Shown here: in pieces, positions 1 through 11,618 of the stretch
How the letters are laid out: each line of letters begins with the position of its first letter
Position numbering within the stretch: the stretch's first letter is position 1
From: Theristus sp. LFF4_11
Lineage: Eukaryota > Nematoda > Chromadorea > Monhysterida > Xyalidae
Direction of reading: 5' to 3'
Assembly: GCA_030248135.1 (NCBI GenBank)
Contig: JASANC010003066.1
Span: 268,001-332,000, forward strand
Length of the DNA: 64,000 nucleotides
Notes under the pieces: model-generated
Told to the model about the DNA's origin: nothing
The model's database searches: none
What the model saw: only the letters and a program-made list of their open reading frames with translations
Position numbers and translations under genes: made by a program

Positions 1-198
1 ACTTTGCCAGCTTTGCTTCATTGCACCGGCTGCCTTGCAAATGTGCACAGCCCTCAAAACCTCAAAACGGTGCACAGCCGTCAAAGTGATAAACAGCCCT
101 CAAACCGGTGGTGTCGCCAAAATGCCACCGCAAAAATTGTTTTGAGGGCTGTGCACACCGGGACCCCACACCGTCGCAAGGGTCTGTTCCGGACACAG
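1..198 (+). other. Intron with short inverted and direct repeats
   Basis: This is presumably intron of the TBC1D16-like gene. The motif GTGCACAGCC(C/G)TCAAA occurs near 42-58 and 71-87. Its reverse complement (TTTTGAGGGCTGTGCACACC) occurs near 140-160, so the segment can fold into a hairpin. No coding similarity is visible before the acceptor at 198. Confidence 0.4.
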
Positions 199-564
199 GT
201 GCAACCGCTGTGGGAGGCGATCTGGTCGAGCCATCGGAGCGCCTCGTTCCACCTTTTCGTCGCATTGGCGGTCATCATGCTCTACGGCGAGGACTGCCTG
301 AAACAAAAACTGAGCAACGATGAAATCCTGCTGTATTTCTCGTCGCTCGCGATGCACATGGATGCGGCGCTGATCATGCGAAACGTAAATAAACGAAACG
401 CTCATTTTTTTGCAACGAGAACACTCGCGAAATTTTGGACATTTTGCGAGTGCACTGACGAAAAGTTTGCTTTACACCCATGTGCACTGAGAACCCCTGC
501 GCACACGGACTTTCAGGCCGCTGCTGTTGGAAGCTTACGAAAACATATGGACATTTTATCGTGA
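199..564 (+). CDS. TBC1D16: TBC1D16-like Rab GTPase-activating protein, 3' end
   Basis: This is the end of a TBC (Rab-GAP) domain. TBC proteins stimulate GTP hydrolysis by Rab GTPases on endomembranes. The exon at 199-384 follows an ACACAG acceptor and encodes LWEAIWSSHR, then FHLFVALAVIMLYGED and ILLYFSSLAMHMDAALIMRN. This pattern, with W-E-A, F-H-L-F, Y-G-(E/D)-D and L-A-M-H-M, is what I recall of the C-terminal TBC half of TBC1D16 rather than of TBC1D15/17. The donor is AAAC|GTAAAT at 385 and the likely acceptor is TTTCAG at 511-516, followed by a short last exon (517-564, about 15 codons). The 132-nt intron is a multiple of three and has no stop, so retention would also give an open protein. 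The catalytic Arg/Gln fingers lie in upstream exons outside the window. The vertebrate protein has a longer tail after this point, so the last exon is less certain than the domain call. Confidence 0.72.
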   Translation: MQPLWEAIWSSHRSASFHLFVALAVIMLYGEDCLKQKLSNDEILLYFSSLAMHMDAALIMRNVNKRNAHFFATRTLAKFWTFCECTDEKFALHPCALRTPAHTDFQAAAVGSLRKHMDILS

Positions 565-3456
565 GCTATTTGACTTGACTTTCACGAGTAATGACGTGAG
601 TAGGCGTTTTCTCAGTGTACCACGGCAGTTCTTTGGCTTTGCGGGCAAGTGGAAGCTTTTTTCTAGTGAGATTGACATCAAGAAAAAATACGTTTTTTCA
701 AGTGGCAAACGTGCGAGTCGTGGCTAAAACTCAACACACAACTGGCATACACCTATTCAATCGTGAAACAAAACTGAAGGAAATCGTGCATTTTTTCAAA
801 GTGTACTGTGAACAAACAGCGAATTCCACACCACCAGTGAGACGGTTCCAGTTTCCACATTTCAGGCACGTGGCCTATCGTACCAGTTTTACCACCGCCA
901 GAGCATTCCATGCACGTTGGCGTGTTTGCGTCGTCCGGAGATGAGCGACCATTCGGCGTCAGCCACGATTCCGGCGATTCACTGCGTTCAAACGCACCCC
1001 GCCGGCCAAGGCTGTCCATCGTTGCTGGACGAACAGTGAAAAGCTACATATTTTGAACATTCACGATTCATCAAGCAGCTTATTTTAGTCACATGTTTTC
1101 CAAAGGAAGTGAAACGCACCACACATTTGAAAAGCCCCCTCCCCATGTTGCAGCGGCAGAATCGTCAGGCTGTGAGAAAAGATTAAAAATGCAACTGCTC
1201 ACTGAAGTGAACCTCTGCAACAACCCCGATACCTGATAAACATTTTCAACAGGAAGGTGCCGAAAGGCCCTTTTTTCATCCAAGACATTCGGTACATTCC
1301 ATTTGCGGAAAAGGTTTTATTCCATATCGCAATTTTTAACGTGCACATTTTGAATATCCTTACTTTGTCACTGCTTGAATTTTTTATGCACACGGTTCTG
1401 CTCACATAAATTAGCGCATCAATTAAAATTCAGTGCACTGACTGCATCGAGCTAGTGCGACCAATCAACGCATCGCAGCTAAGCTTTGGCCAGTCAGCTG
1501 CTACATGAACACACAATGAAGATGCTGGTTGAGTTTGATGTTTAACTTTGGATAATTCTAAAAGAATTTCATCATTTTATCGAATTTTTCATCGATTTTA
1601 TTGTTTTCAAAAACATTGACACACATCTGATCCACTTGAATATATTTTTATTTGCAAGCAAAGCTGTATTGTTTTCGAGAATCCAAAGTTGTGCACGAAT
1701 AAATAAATCATTCACAGTGCGTTAGTTTATGATAACGATATATTGTAGATATAACGAATATACCGTATTACCTCTAATAAACCCCCATGGGGGTTTATTT
1801 CTTCAGCGACTTCTGGGGGTGGGGGTTTATTTGGGGGGGGGGGGCTTTATTTTTGGGGGGGGTTTATTTGGAAACCATTTTTAGGAGTGGGCAAAATGGG
1901 AAAAATACCTTCCATGGCAGGAAGGAAGTCGCAGAAACTTCTACTCTACATAGAAATTTCCTTTTACAACAGCCTTTTGTAATGAAATTACCATTAACTC
2001 ATCCATTTGGGGCCTCTGGCAGCACAATTTCACCAATGTCACTGCATTCAGCCACTGAATTCGCTGGGTATGTGTTTCAAACAGGTTTCAATAATCCCCC
2101 ATGGGGGATTATTTTTGGGGGGGGGGATTATTTGGAAACTTGTCGAGGGGGTGGGGGTTTATTTTGGGGGGGGGTTTAATTTTGGGGGGGGGTTAATAGA
2201 GGTAATACGGTAATTGTTCACTTTTCAACTGCATGAAATCGGCAAATTTTCGGGTTTTCCCGTTTTCCGAATTTGCCAGAGATACAGTATAATGTCACAA
2301 AATATATGCGTCTGACAGGTTGTCATAAACAGTCTGTAGCATCAAAAACAACAGAAAAACTCATTTTGAACAACAGTAATGCAGCAAACACATGACCTGA
2401 ACTTGGTTCGCATTTTTTTCTGTACAACAGAAACAATAAAAGACATTTTGACAATTGCATTTGACACAAAGTAAACAAACATCAAGTTGCTAGTCTTTCT
2501 TTCTCACAACTGCGGCTTCAACTGCCAAAGTTCTGGAAAGCACGAAAAGATTTCCAAAAAAACACACATCGTTACCCATGCACTAGGGATTTATCAGATA
2601 CTTCCGCAAAACAACAGAATTGTTTGTAACACGCTGATTGACTGGACGCCACAAACCAACGCACACAGTTCAAATAAAAACCACACTGGCGTGGCCAAAA
2701 GTTCTTGCTGAACAAATAGAGCAATGGTTTGTTTTTCAACCCATTGCACCGATTGCATGGTGCTCTAAAACACGCGGATTAGTACCTAAACTGCGGCGGC
2801 CCGTCCGTGTTGTCGCATGCGTCAGTGCGATTCACTGTAAACCCATTATAAACAAACTCAATCAACTTCGACCGCGACCAGAGCAAGAGAGCTCGTGTCT
2901 GAAGACGTGTACACCTACTTTTCGGTGAATACTGCATAGACAACATGAGCGAACGCACTGGCACGGGTGCACACGCAGGCACGGGTCACAAACAAACCTG
3001 TGTTCAATGAAGTGCACGGCCTTCAAAATCTATCAGCAGCAAAAACAAAACGAAAATAAAACCTTGCGTCACAGCAGAACCAAACCGACAAGAAAACAAA
3101 CTGATCATGGAATAAATTGCCTTCTGCTTGGCTAGTGACCAAAATCAAAGAAATCACAGCAAATCACGAGTCTTCAACTGAAACACAAAACGAAACAAAC
3201 ACACAGGCTGGTGAACAGCACGCGTCGTTGCACTCAACGTCTCATCGAAATCGTTTTTTCTAAGGCGAACGATAAACGGGGTGCTGTTTTGGTTGAACTG
3301 CGATCGAACGTCGAAGTGACATTTTGCGCAATAAGTTTGGCTTCGGTCGGCTAACAAAGAGAAAACGACACTGAAGCATCCGATAATGATGCGCTGATGT
3401 GCCGTGCATTCAGTGTGCTGCCAGATGCGCCCAACTCACAGCCGGCTGCGAATCGA
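565..3456. other. Intergenic region; one poly-G TIR element
   Basis: No reading frame here resembles a known protein and none chains into exons. The only structured item is the inverted-repeat element at 1761-2212, listed separately. The rest is AT-rich unique-looking sequence, including a short stretch near 1430-1510 with ATTGG/CCAAT motifs that may be a decayed copy of the small repeat family seen elsewhere in the window. Confidence 0.4.
1761..2212. mobile_element. MITE-like element with TACCGTATTACC termini and poly-G tracts
   Basis: The left end reads TACCGTATTACCTCTAATAA and the right end is its near-perfect reverse complement (TTAATAGAGGTAATACGGTA), about 20 bp of terminal inverted repeat around a 452-bp element. 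A TA target duplication is possible if the outer TA is not part of the repeat. The interior has two similar blocks: a CCCCCATGGGGG palindrome followed by TTTATT or ATTATT spacers between runs of 7-10 G (about 1783-1875 and 2095-2190). No transposase frame is present, so it would be non-autonomous. A similar end (GGTAATACGGTATTAA) recurs at about 20546-20561. Confidence 0.65.
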
Positions 3457-6437
3457 CTAGAATATCTGCGGCAGACAGCTGGTGGCGCCGTCCTTCCACT
3501 GGTTGTCGTCGTGCGTCACCTCCGAACGACATATCGGACACGTGTGCTCCTTGTCGAGCCAGGTGGCGATGCACTCCTCGCAGAAGATGTGCTCGCATGA
3601 GAGCTGTCAACGACAAACGACAAACGTTACAGGTGTGCTATCGTGCGACGGTTTTGAGTTTGCAATTTTGTTTGTAAACTTTCGTTTCATTCTGCCGCTC
3701 AATGCGTTTGCAGACGTCGAAACGGTTCAGTGACAAACAACGGTGAATGACGTTGGTAGAATCTCCCGGGAGCTAATGGTCTCGCTAGAAATGGAGAGAG
3801 GGGCGCGGGCGCCTCTTTGTCCCTTTGGGGGACGGGAAGGGGGAACAGTGATCAAAATCCCATCTAGACATCAACGAATCAAGCAAACACGTTCCAAAAA
3901 AAACACAAAACACCACAAAAACCCGGAACCTGCAACGGTCGATCGAACTCTCCAAAGCAGATTGAGCACGAATTGCCAGCGCGATTCACGGCCGCGTTCG
4001 CCGGCGTGCTACCGTAGACCGAGCGACGACACAAACTTCGCGCCGAGACCAGCAGCTGTGTGATGGGCGCACGAGACTGCCACAGTTTCGTCAGCAGATA
4101 GACGCAGACGAGCGCGATGTTGCACACCTGAAAGCAACAAACAAAGAAAAAAATGTAGAGAAAGCACAAAGCCTGCGGACTGTTCCGGCTGTGATGGCGC
4201 CTAGTGACTGGTGAGACTCGAACAATCACACACACCAGCTGCAAGCCCAGACCAGAGACACCCGCACTGTGGAGTGCAACGGTATGGGTTCCGCTTTTCG
4301 GAGCACTGGCCAGAAGAAATTTTGCGGTTCGCGCTCCGGTTTGCGCCCGGGTAGCACGGCATCAGCAACCGAAGTACGTGGCTGACACTGATCACACGCA
4401 GACCAATGAACCATCGAATGTGTGCCAGTGTGCTTGTGCAATTCGCAAACAAAACACTCGGCAACATGAACTGGCAACATTCGGTTCCAGTTTAATGGAG
4501 CAGAGGCTCGTTGTTTTGTGGTGCGACTGAAGAGAAAACCAAGACTTACCATGTAAAACCAGCCGCTGTTGTGGCCGACCGAGAGCAAATACGGCAGCCA
4601 GACGACCGGCGGCAGCGTGTAGCGGTACAACTGATTCGTGTACTCGACCAGCTGGTAGCAACGGCGGCGGCGGCGGTCGCAAACGCACGGCCACAGGATC
4701 ACCTGCACGCACACAAAGCAAACCAGATAAAACAAATTACAGACAAGTGTGCGTTGTGAATCTTAAGGCTGCAGATACACTGTTGCATGCACAACAAACA
4801 CATCGCACTGTTGCTGTTGTTCGTTGTTTATGAACGAACGAACGAAAGATTTAGGCGATGTTTTCAGCCACGGCTAACCAGAAAGCCTACAAGAACACCG
4901 TCGAGTAGGGCGCCCAGCGAGTTTTCTCTATCATCAAGTGCCTTTCCACAGTGCTCCAAAGAAACCGCAGCCAAAACAAAAGTCGATTTACCAGAATTTT
5001 CGCCAGCATACCGGCGAACTTTGCCGTGCAGTCGGCGACAAAGACACGCCAGAGCGCGGTGCACAGGTCCTGCTGGTCGTCGGTCAAATAGGCCGGCAGC
5101 TGCGTCGAGTAGACGAGCGGCGCCCAGAGCAGTTGGTCCCCAACGATGTGCAACACGAAGATCATCCAGAATGCCTGCGCAACACATGTTGCAGAATAGA
5201 ATCGCGCGCACAGGGTGAGTCGAATGAACGGGAAAAATCACATTGCTGTCCTGACGTCTGCAAGACGTAAATCTTCGTATTTCACTGAATGTATCATCGG
5301 CATTCTTCAAACACAGAACTCAAACGAAAAGCAAGTGCTTTTGCTACGTTTTGGAACGTCCGAGTTTGCCGTGTGGTCTGCGCACTGCAACCGCGAGTGC
5401 TGGACACTGTTTGTGGTTTCGCGGTTTCGCCCGGCAAGCGAAGACCGCGGCGAGACCCTTTCGACAAGTCGCCAGATCGCATACAATCTCAAAATTACTA
5501 TGTTGTGCGTCGAAGGGCTGGTAAGAAGCAGCACGAAACAACATCACTTTCTGAAAGCTCTGAAAAAAAAACAAAAAAACAAGGCGTCACTACTGACGCG
5601 CGCACTGACCGGTCCCAAGGCGGCTTTGAACAGATTGACGCAGATGCGTCGCAGTGTCGTCGCGTGCATGACGGCAGCTGGCGCCAAATGGTTGACAATG
5701 GTTACGTTGGTGACGACGAAGAACAGCACCGCCAACACGATCGACAGTAGTCGCCATAGATGATCGAGCAGCAGTTTCGTGCAGAACACGAATATTAGCG
5801 GACTGACACGCCACAGCCAGCTGAGCGCCTGCAAATGAGCGACACACATTGACACAATGAACGGTTTACTACTGTAGCGCGATGGCGCAGGCGGCCGAGC
5901 GGCCGTTTTCTTGGAAGGCCCAGGTTCGCGCCTCGGACGGTGTGCTCAACAGTGTTCTGCCCCACCCAACCAACATTCACGTGCGAAATACACTCATCCC
6001 ATTTTTGATTTATCGAAGCAAACACAGCCACAAGACAAGAGCAGGCGGCGAATGTCCCGTTCACTCTCACTTTCGGATTCTCATTTTCAACGCGTCTTTG
6101 GCGTCCTTTGACACCTAAATTCAGTACTTTTTTAGATATCAGTATCCGGCAAAAATTCTGAGTCCGAAATATAAAACCACCCGAATACAGTTGTAAACAA
6201 CCCTAGATTGCAAACACACGAAACGACTATATGAGCAGATGGACGGTATAAAATCGTCCCATAATTTGCGCAGCAGCTGGCAACGTGTGTCGTATCGAAG
6301 AGCAGCAAAAATGGTACCTGCTGATCAACGGGCAGTGACTCAATTATGGGAAGGGTGCTGACGCCGTTCCAGACACGCCACGACAGCATCCGGTCGTCGT
6401 ACCAATGTTGCGAAATCAGCGGTACCGAGCCGGACAT
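3457..6437 (-). CDS. RNFT1: RNFT1/RNFT2-like RING finger and transmembrane E3 ligase
   Basis: This is a complete six-exon gene with exons 6437-6318, 5828-5610, 5174-4992, 4702-4550, 4127-3930 and 3603-3457. All are phase 0 and give 339 residues (the human paralogues are about 435-445). RNFT proteins are multi-pass ER ubiquitin ligases. Exons 2-5 encode hydrophobic helices. The RING is split by the last intron: NSCSICFGEFDRPLQ joins LSCEHIFCEECIATWLDKEH and TCPICRSE, which gives C-x2-C, C-x-H-x2-C-x2-C and C-x2-C, a complete C3HC4 set. The tail WKDGATSCLPQIF matches the WKDGATS ending characteristic of this family. The start ATG at 6437 opens a short N-terminal exon. The protein lacks most of the vertebrate N-terminal extension. 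Which paralogue it is cannot be told; a single ancestral copy is likely. Confidence 0.85.
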
Positions 6438-7913
6438 TTTGTGAGCGCGATTGAAAGGAAAATTTGTCCACTTCTTTCTAGGGCCACGATCCAGGTTGGT
6501 ACGAGGTCTTCCGAAGAAAGACAGGCGTTCACCTACAGTGAGTGCGAGACCGCCATGGACAGAGACAGAGTACGGTGGCTGAAGCGTGATTGGTCTCGAC
6601 ACGACACGACACCGCGACTGACGAGGCACAGCTTGTTTTAACAACAACAACACAAGAACAACAACTGTCTAACAATAGTCAAAGAACAATTCTCAGTTAC
6701 GAGATACTGTTTTAGTTGTGTCGTTTCTGCTTAGTTTCACATGTACATCTCCAAGAAATTTGCACGAAAATCGCTGTGTGATCGTGTCGACAGTCAAAAA
6801 CCAAACTACGCCATGCAACCATATTCCGTGGGTGCGTATTTTTGGTGGACGGTCGCATGATACACAAACGCTTCTTTGCAGCCAGCCGATTGGCTGTTAA
6901 TTGACAGCGAAAATCCATACCAGCTCGGTCGACTAACAAAACTCCTAAAAGCACATTGTTACGCTCACTCTTCGCGAATCAAACAGAAACTTGTTGATTT
7001 TTTCAAATAAAACACGAAAGGTGTCCATGGCTAAACGGTCAGCTGAGTAATATGATATCTGATCAACATATTTCACACGCCGAAAGGCCAAGCAATATAT
7101 AACAGTGCACGTTAGCATGTGATGCGCGCTGCACGTTAAAAAAAACGAAACGCGCGTATTTCGCACGCGAAACGCGGTGTGCAATTAAACTGTACTAGAA
7201 TTTTGAATTAAAAAGCACGCAAGACACTGTGAAAGTGGAATGCCCAGTTTACGTGTTAAAAACTTAACCACACGCAAAATGTCAACCCCACAGTAAAGAA
7301 CAACAAGAGCGAAAAAAACCTGATGCTATCATGCACTCAGTTTCAATCGTAAACATCCTTGATGAATGTTAGAGCAATAATTACAGCTCTAATTTTGTTT
7401 ACTTCCTCAACTGTCAAACAGTATCGAAAAATCGCGCTGAAAATTCTGTAAAAGTAAAATGAGAGCAAAACCGTAAAATCGGGTCAGGGGCTGGGTGGCG
7501 CTTGCTGCGTATTCACACTTTTCAGTCAGATTCAAACAGAGGTCATGTTTTATATCCAGCTGGGGTCTCAGCTGTACAAGCTGGAAGTCCAGGCCACAGC
7601 ATAAGTCGTTAAGGCTAACACATCAATCATGCGGATGCGCGAGCGAGCGCCAGCGAGCGGACAGCGCATCACGCATAATATGAGCCGTTATCCCCTCGCG
7701 CGCTTTTTTCAAATTTGCTCGCTGCGTCCAGCGAGCATAGTATAAGCCACAAACTTGGTTCCGTGCACACGAAACGAACCCCAAAGTTGTGCTTGGAGCC
7801 GCGAAAAAATTTTTATCCGACTACTTTTCATACGCTGTAGACACGAAAAACCTATTCTGAAAACAGTGTTACTTCTTTCCCTTTGTATTTTTTTTTCAGG
7901 TATGTAATCAACA
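6438..7913. other. Intergenic, no recognisable gene
   Basis: This is upstream flank of the RNFT gene. It contains short frames on both strands but no family similarity, no exon chain and no clear repeat. The region around 7620-7740 is rich in GCGAGCGAGCGCCAGCGAGC-like short direct repeats. Confidence 0.35.
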
Positions 7914-8280
7914 TGTGTTCGCCCTTTAAATTTTTACCTGCGACACTTTCACAGTCGAACAAAAATGTTCCCTGGGGTAATTCCACCCGGAGATTTTGAA
8001 AATTGGGTTAATTTTTTACCCCGACCCTGTTTTTGGGTAAAAATTGGGCATTTTTAATTGTTCGGAGGGTTTTCACCTGGTTTTAAGTGTTCGCCCTTTC
8101 AATTTTTAGCTGGGACACTTTCACAGTTGAACAAAAATGTTTCCTAGGGTAATTTCATCCGTATTTTTTGAAAATTTAGTTAATTTTTTTGCCCGGGCAC
8201 TTTTTTGAGTCAAAATTGTGCATTCTTTGAAAGTTCGTAGCATTTTGACTGGGTATCAGTTTTTCACTCTTACAAATTTT
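7914..8280. repeat. Two-copy ~175-bp tandem duplication
   Basis: TGTTCGCCCTTT(A/C)AATTTTTA begins a block at about 7915 and again at about 8088. Both copies continue through GACACTTTCACAGT(C/T)GAACAAAAATGTT(C/T)CCT, a GGTAATT(C/T)CA segment and a GTTAATTTTTT segment. Divergence is roughly 15-20 percent by eye. The block abuts the satellite array that starts at about 8305. The GGGTAATTC motif also resembles part of the satellite monomer, so it may be a distant relative. Confidence 0.6.
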
Positions 8281-8304
8281 GTCTGAGCTGCGAAAAATAG
8301 TAGG

Positions 8305-10255
8305 AAAAAGGTCTAGTCCGTAGTAATTCAATGCGCTGATCACGGATTTTGGGTTAGTTTTCTTACGTGAGCAACTCTAGATGCTGAATCGTGACGATTT
8401 CGGGCGAATCGGCCGTCGAAATTGGCGAAATCGGTCCAGAAACGAAAAACAAGAAAAGATTGTTTTCCAGGGTAATTCAATGCGCTGATCACGGATTTTG
8501 GGTTAGTTTTCTTACGTGAGCAACTCTAGATACTGAATCGTGTCGATTTCGGGCGAATCGGCCGTGGAAATCGGCGAAATCGGTCTAGAAATGAAAAACA
8601 AGAAAACTATGTTTTCCAATGTAATTCAATCCGCTGATCACGGATTTTGGGTTAGTTTTATTATGTGAGCAACTCTAGATACCGAATCGTGACGATTTCG
8701 GGCGAATCGGCCGTCGAAAAAAAGCGAAATCGGTCCAGAAACGAAAAACAAGAAAAAGGTGTTTTCCAGGGTAATTCAATGCGCTGATCACGGATTTTCG
8801 GTTAGTTTTCTTACGTGAGCAACTCTAGATACTGAATCGTAACGATTTCGGGCGAATCGGCCGTCGAAATTGGCGAAATCGGTCCAGAAACGAAAAACAA
8901 GAAAAGGGTGTTTTCCATGGTAATTCAATGCGCTGATCACGGATTTTGGGTTAGTTTTTTATGTAAGCAACTCTAGATGCTGAATCGTGACGATTTCGGG
9001 CGAATCGGTCGTGGAAATTGGCGAAATCGGTCCGGAAACGAAAAACAAGAAAAAGATGTTTTCCAGGGTAATTCAATGCGGTGATCACGGATTTTGGTTA
9101 GTTTTCTTACGTGAGCTACTCTAGATGCTGAATCGTGACGATTTCGGGCGAATCGGCCGTGGAAATTGGCGAAATCGGTCCAGAAACGAAAAATAAGAAA
9201 AGGGTGTTTTCCAGGGTAATTCAATGCGCTGATCACGGATTGTGTGTTAGTTTTTTATGTGAGCAACTCTAGATACTGAATCGTGACGATTTCGGGCGAA
9301 TCGGCCGTGGAAATTGGCGAAATCGGTCCAGAAATGAAAAACAAAAAAACGGTGTTTTCCGTGGTAATTAAATACACTGATCACAGATTTTGTGTTAGTT
9401 TTTTCATGTGAGCAACTCTAGATACCGAATCGTGACGATTTCGGGCGAATCGGCCGTCGAATTTAGTGAAACCGGTCCAGAAATAAAAAAAAAAAAACAA
9501 GAAGTCGGTGTTTTCCATGGTAATTCATTGCGCCGATCACGGATTTTGGGTTAGTTTTCTTATGTGAGCAACTCTAGATACCGAATCGTGACGATTTCGG
9601 GCGAATCGGCCGTCGAAATTGGCGAAATCGGTCCAGAAACGAAAAACAAGAAAAGGGTGTTTTCCAGGGTAATTCAATGCGCTGATTACGGATTTTGGGT
9701 TAGTTTTCTTACGTGAGCAACTCTAGATACTGAATCGTGACGATTTCGGGCGAATCGGCCGTGGAAATTGGCGAAATCGGTCCAGAAACGAAAAATAAGA
9801 AAAGGATGTTTTCCAGGGTAATTCAATGCGCTGATCACGGATTTTGTGTTAGTTTTTTATGTGAGCAACTTTAGATACTGAATCGTGACGATTTCGGGCG
9901 AATCGGCCGTGGAAATTGGCGAAATTGGTCCAGAAATGAAAAACAAAAAACGGTGTTTTCCATGGTAATTAAATACACTGATCACGGATTTTGTGATAGT
10001 TTTTTCATGTGAGCAACTCTAGATACCGAATCGTGACGATTTCGGGCGAATCGGCCGTGGAATTTAGTGAAACCGGTCCAGAAATGAAAAACAAGAAGTC
10101 GGTGTTTTCTATGGTAATTCATTGCGCCGATCACGGCTTTTGGGTCAGTTTTCTTATGTGAGCAATTTCTAGGTACTGAATCGTGACGATTTTGGGCGAA
10201 TCGGCCGTAGAAATAGCATAGACGAAATTGGCCTAAAAACGAAAAATGAAAAACC
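8305..10255 (+). repeat. Satellite array A, ~147-bp monomer, 13 copies
   Basis: About thirteen tandem monomers of 146-150 bp. Each carries AATTCAATGCGCTGATCACG, then GTGAGCAACTCTAGATACTG, AATCGTGACGATTTCGGGCG and a CGAAAAACAAGAAAA tail. Copies of the GAATCGTGACGAT segment fall at about 8384, 8532, 8685, 8834, 8982, 9131, 9277, 9427, 9583, 9731, 9878, 10028 and 10178. The last monomers are the most divergent (AATTCATTGCGCCGATCACG). The array runs directly into a unique tail (GGGGCTTATGTAAAAGTCAG) and then into the TIR element at 10321. The same order recurs at 61133-62459. Confidence 0.9.
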
Positions 10256-10320
10256 TGAGTTGTGTGCCCAACGTATTGTGATTTTGGTCCGACCTTCGGG
10301 GCTTATGTAAAAGTCAGAAT

Positions 10321-11355
10321 ATTATCTAAAAATGCGGGAGACGCATATAAAAGGAGGAATATGGCCTTGTGTAAGCAGTGAAAGACTTGGCTCGACAACG
10401 CTTTTCAAGTCTCTGATGTGGTACACACGGATACAAGTACATAAGAGTCATATTTTTGCGCCGTTTATTTTTTATTTCGGCTGCAAGTGGCAACCCTCGT
10501 ACATTGTAGACAAATGAAACTTTCACATTTGCTTTTTTCTAGCATTTAGCGACCTCTAAAACCACTAAAATAACGATCAGACTTTAGATCGCTGACACTG
10601 GTTTGCACAAAGTGTATCGCAGAGGCATTGGGAACGCAAGGTCTCCTTCTGTGGCAATGACTCACCGGTTTATCCTGGCACAAGAGTTTGGTAAAAAGGG
10701 TGAAAATCAACGGAAGACAACACTTTTTGCACTGGTGCTGCTGTATGCACAGCGGTGCGTACGTTAGCAACAACGATAAAGCTACATGCAGCAATGTTTT
10801 GCAATCTCTGATGTTTCTGTTTTTTGCACAGAATTTACAGTATAGCCGATTAAACATGGCAGCTTTTTTCAGGGTGCAAGGAGCGCGCGAATTTTGAATA
10901 AAAGAAAAAGAAGTTCAGAAACCAAATTGTATGCCAAATTTGACGCGTTTTTTAAGCTAATGGATTATCCGTATTATTCTGTTCATTCTTTCTCCCTTGC
11001 ACACATGATTGGAAATTATGTTGGCATTTTTGAAAAAGACAACTCCTAGTCAGCGACTAATCCCGCCTTGATGGACTGCCTCATTTATTCGGCCATGCTG
11101 TACAGAATTTCGCACATGATGTGATTTTAGACTAAACTGAAGAGGACAATTGAAAAATATCTAGATAACTTCAAAATTTTTACGCTTTTCAACAAGCTTG
11201 TAAACAACAAACGCGGCGCAAAAATATGACTCTTATGTACTTGTATCCGTGTGTACCACATCAGAGACTTGAAAAGGTTGTCGAGCCAAGTCTTTCACTG
11301 CTTACACAAGGCCATATTCCTCCTTTTATATGCGTCTCCCGCATTTTTAGATAAT
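10321..11355. mobile_element. Long-TIR (~142 bp) element, copy 1
   Basis: The left repeat 10321-10463 (ATTATCTAAAAATGCGGGAG onwards, through CACGGATACAAGTACATAAG) is reverse-complemented at 11214-11355 with only a few differences. The ~750-bp interior has no transposase-like frame, so this is a non-autonomous or foldback-type DNA element. Its left flank is the tail of the satellite array. No clear target duplication is visible at the two ends. A second copy lies at 62459-63503, also on the distal side of a satellite array, with its interior in the opposite orientation. Confidence 0.8.
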
Positions 11356-11618
11356 TAAAAAACACCCGCGAAATAATTCTGGCGACTTGAGCGAAGTAAA
11401 CGCAGTGTTATAGATGTACAGATTATTGATGTATTTCCCGCTCAGATGCATTCATTTATGTAAGCCGCGCGCGATTTTGTCGCAGCAACAAACTGCCGAA
11501 CGCGTCAATGAGTGACAACACTCAACAAGCAAAACTAAAAAAACGCAAATCAAACCGTTCGCAACACGTTTCGCCGGCGAACCATTTGAGTTTGAGCCAA
11601 TAAAAACCAAAGCATCCT
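11356..11618. other. Short intergenic spacer
   Basis: AT-rich sequence between the TIR element and the stop codon of the acidic membrane-protein gene. No feature recognised. Confidence 0.4.

Noticed and set aside
4787..5310. Long frames on both strands over the RNFT exons (for example 148 codons, 5310-4864)
   Set aside because: They are alternative frames of exon 3 of the RNFT gene; only the 5174-4992 frame continues the family sequence.
5875..5945. tRNA-like sequence (GGCGCAGGCGGCCGAGCGGC ... AGGTTCGCGCCTCGG)
   Set aside because: It has A-box- and B-box-like motifs in the right order, but the T stem is mismatched and no acceptor stem forms. It may be a decayed tRNA or tRNA-derived SINE head; not called as tRNA.
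8305..10255. CRISPR-like regular repeats
   Set aside because: The ~147-bp units are contiguous tandem monomers with no unique spacers, in a eukaryotic genome; this is satellite DNA.
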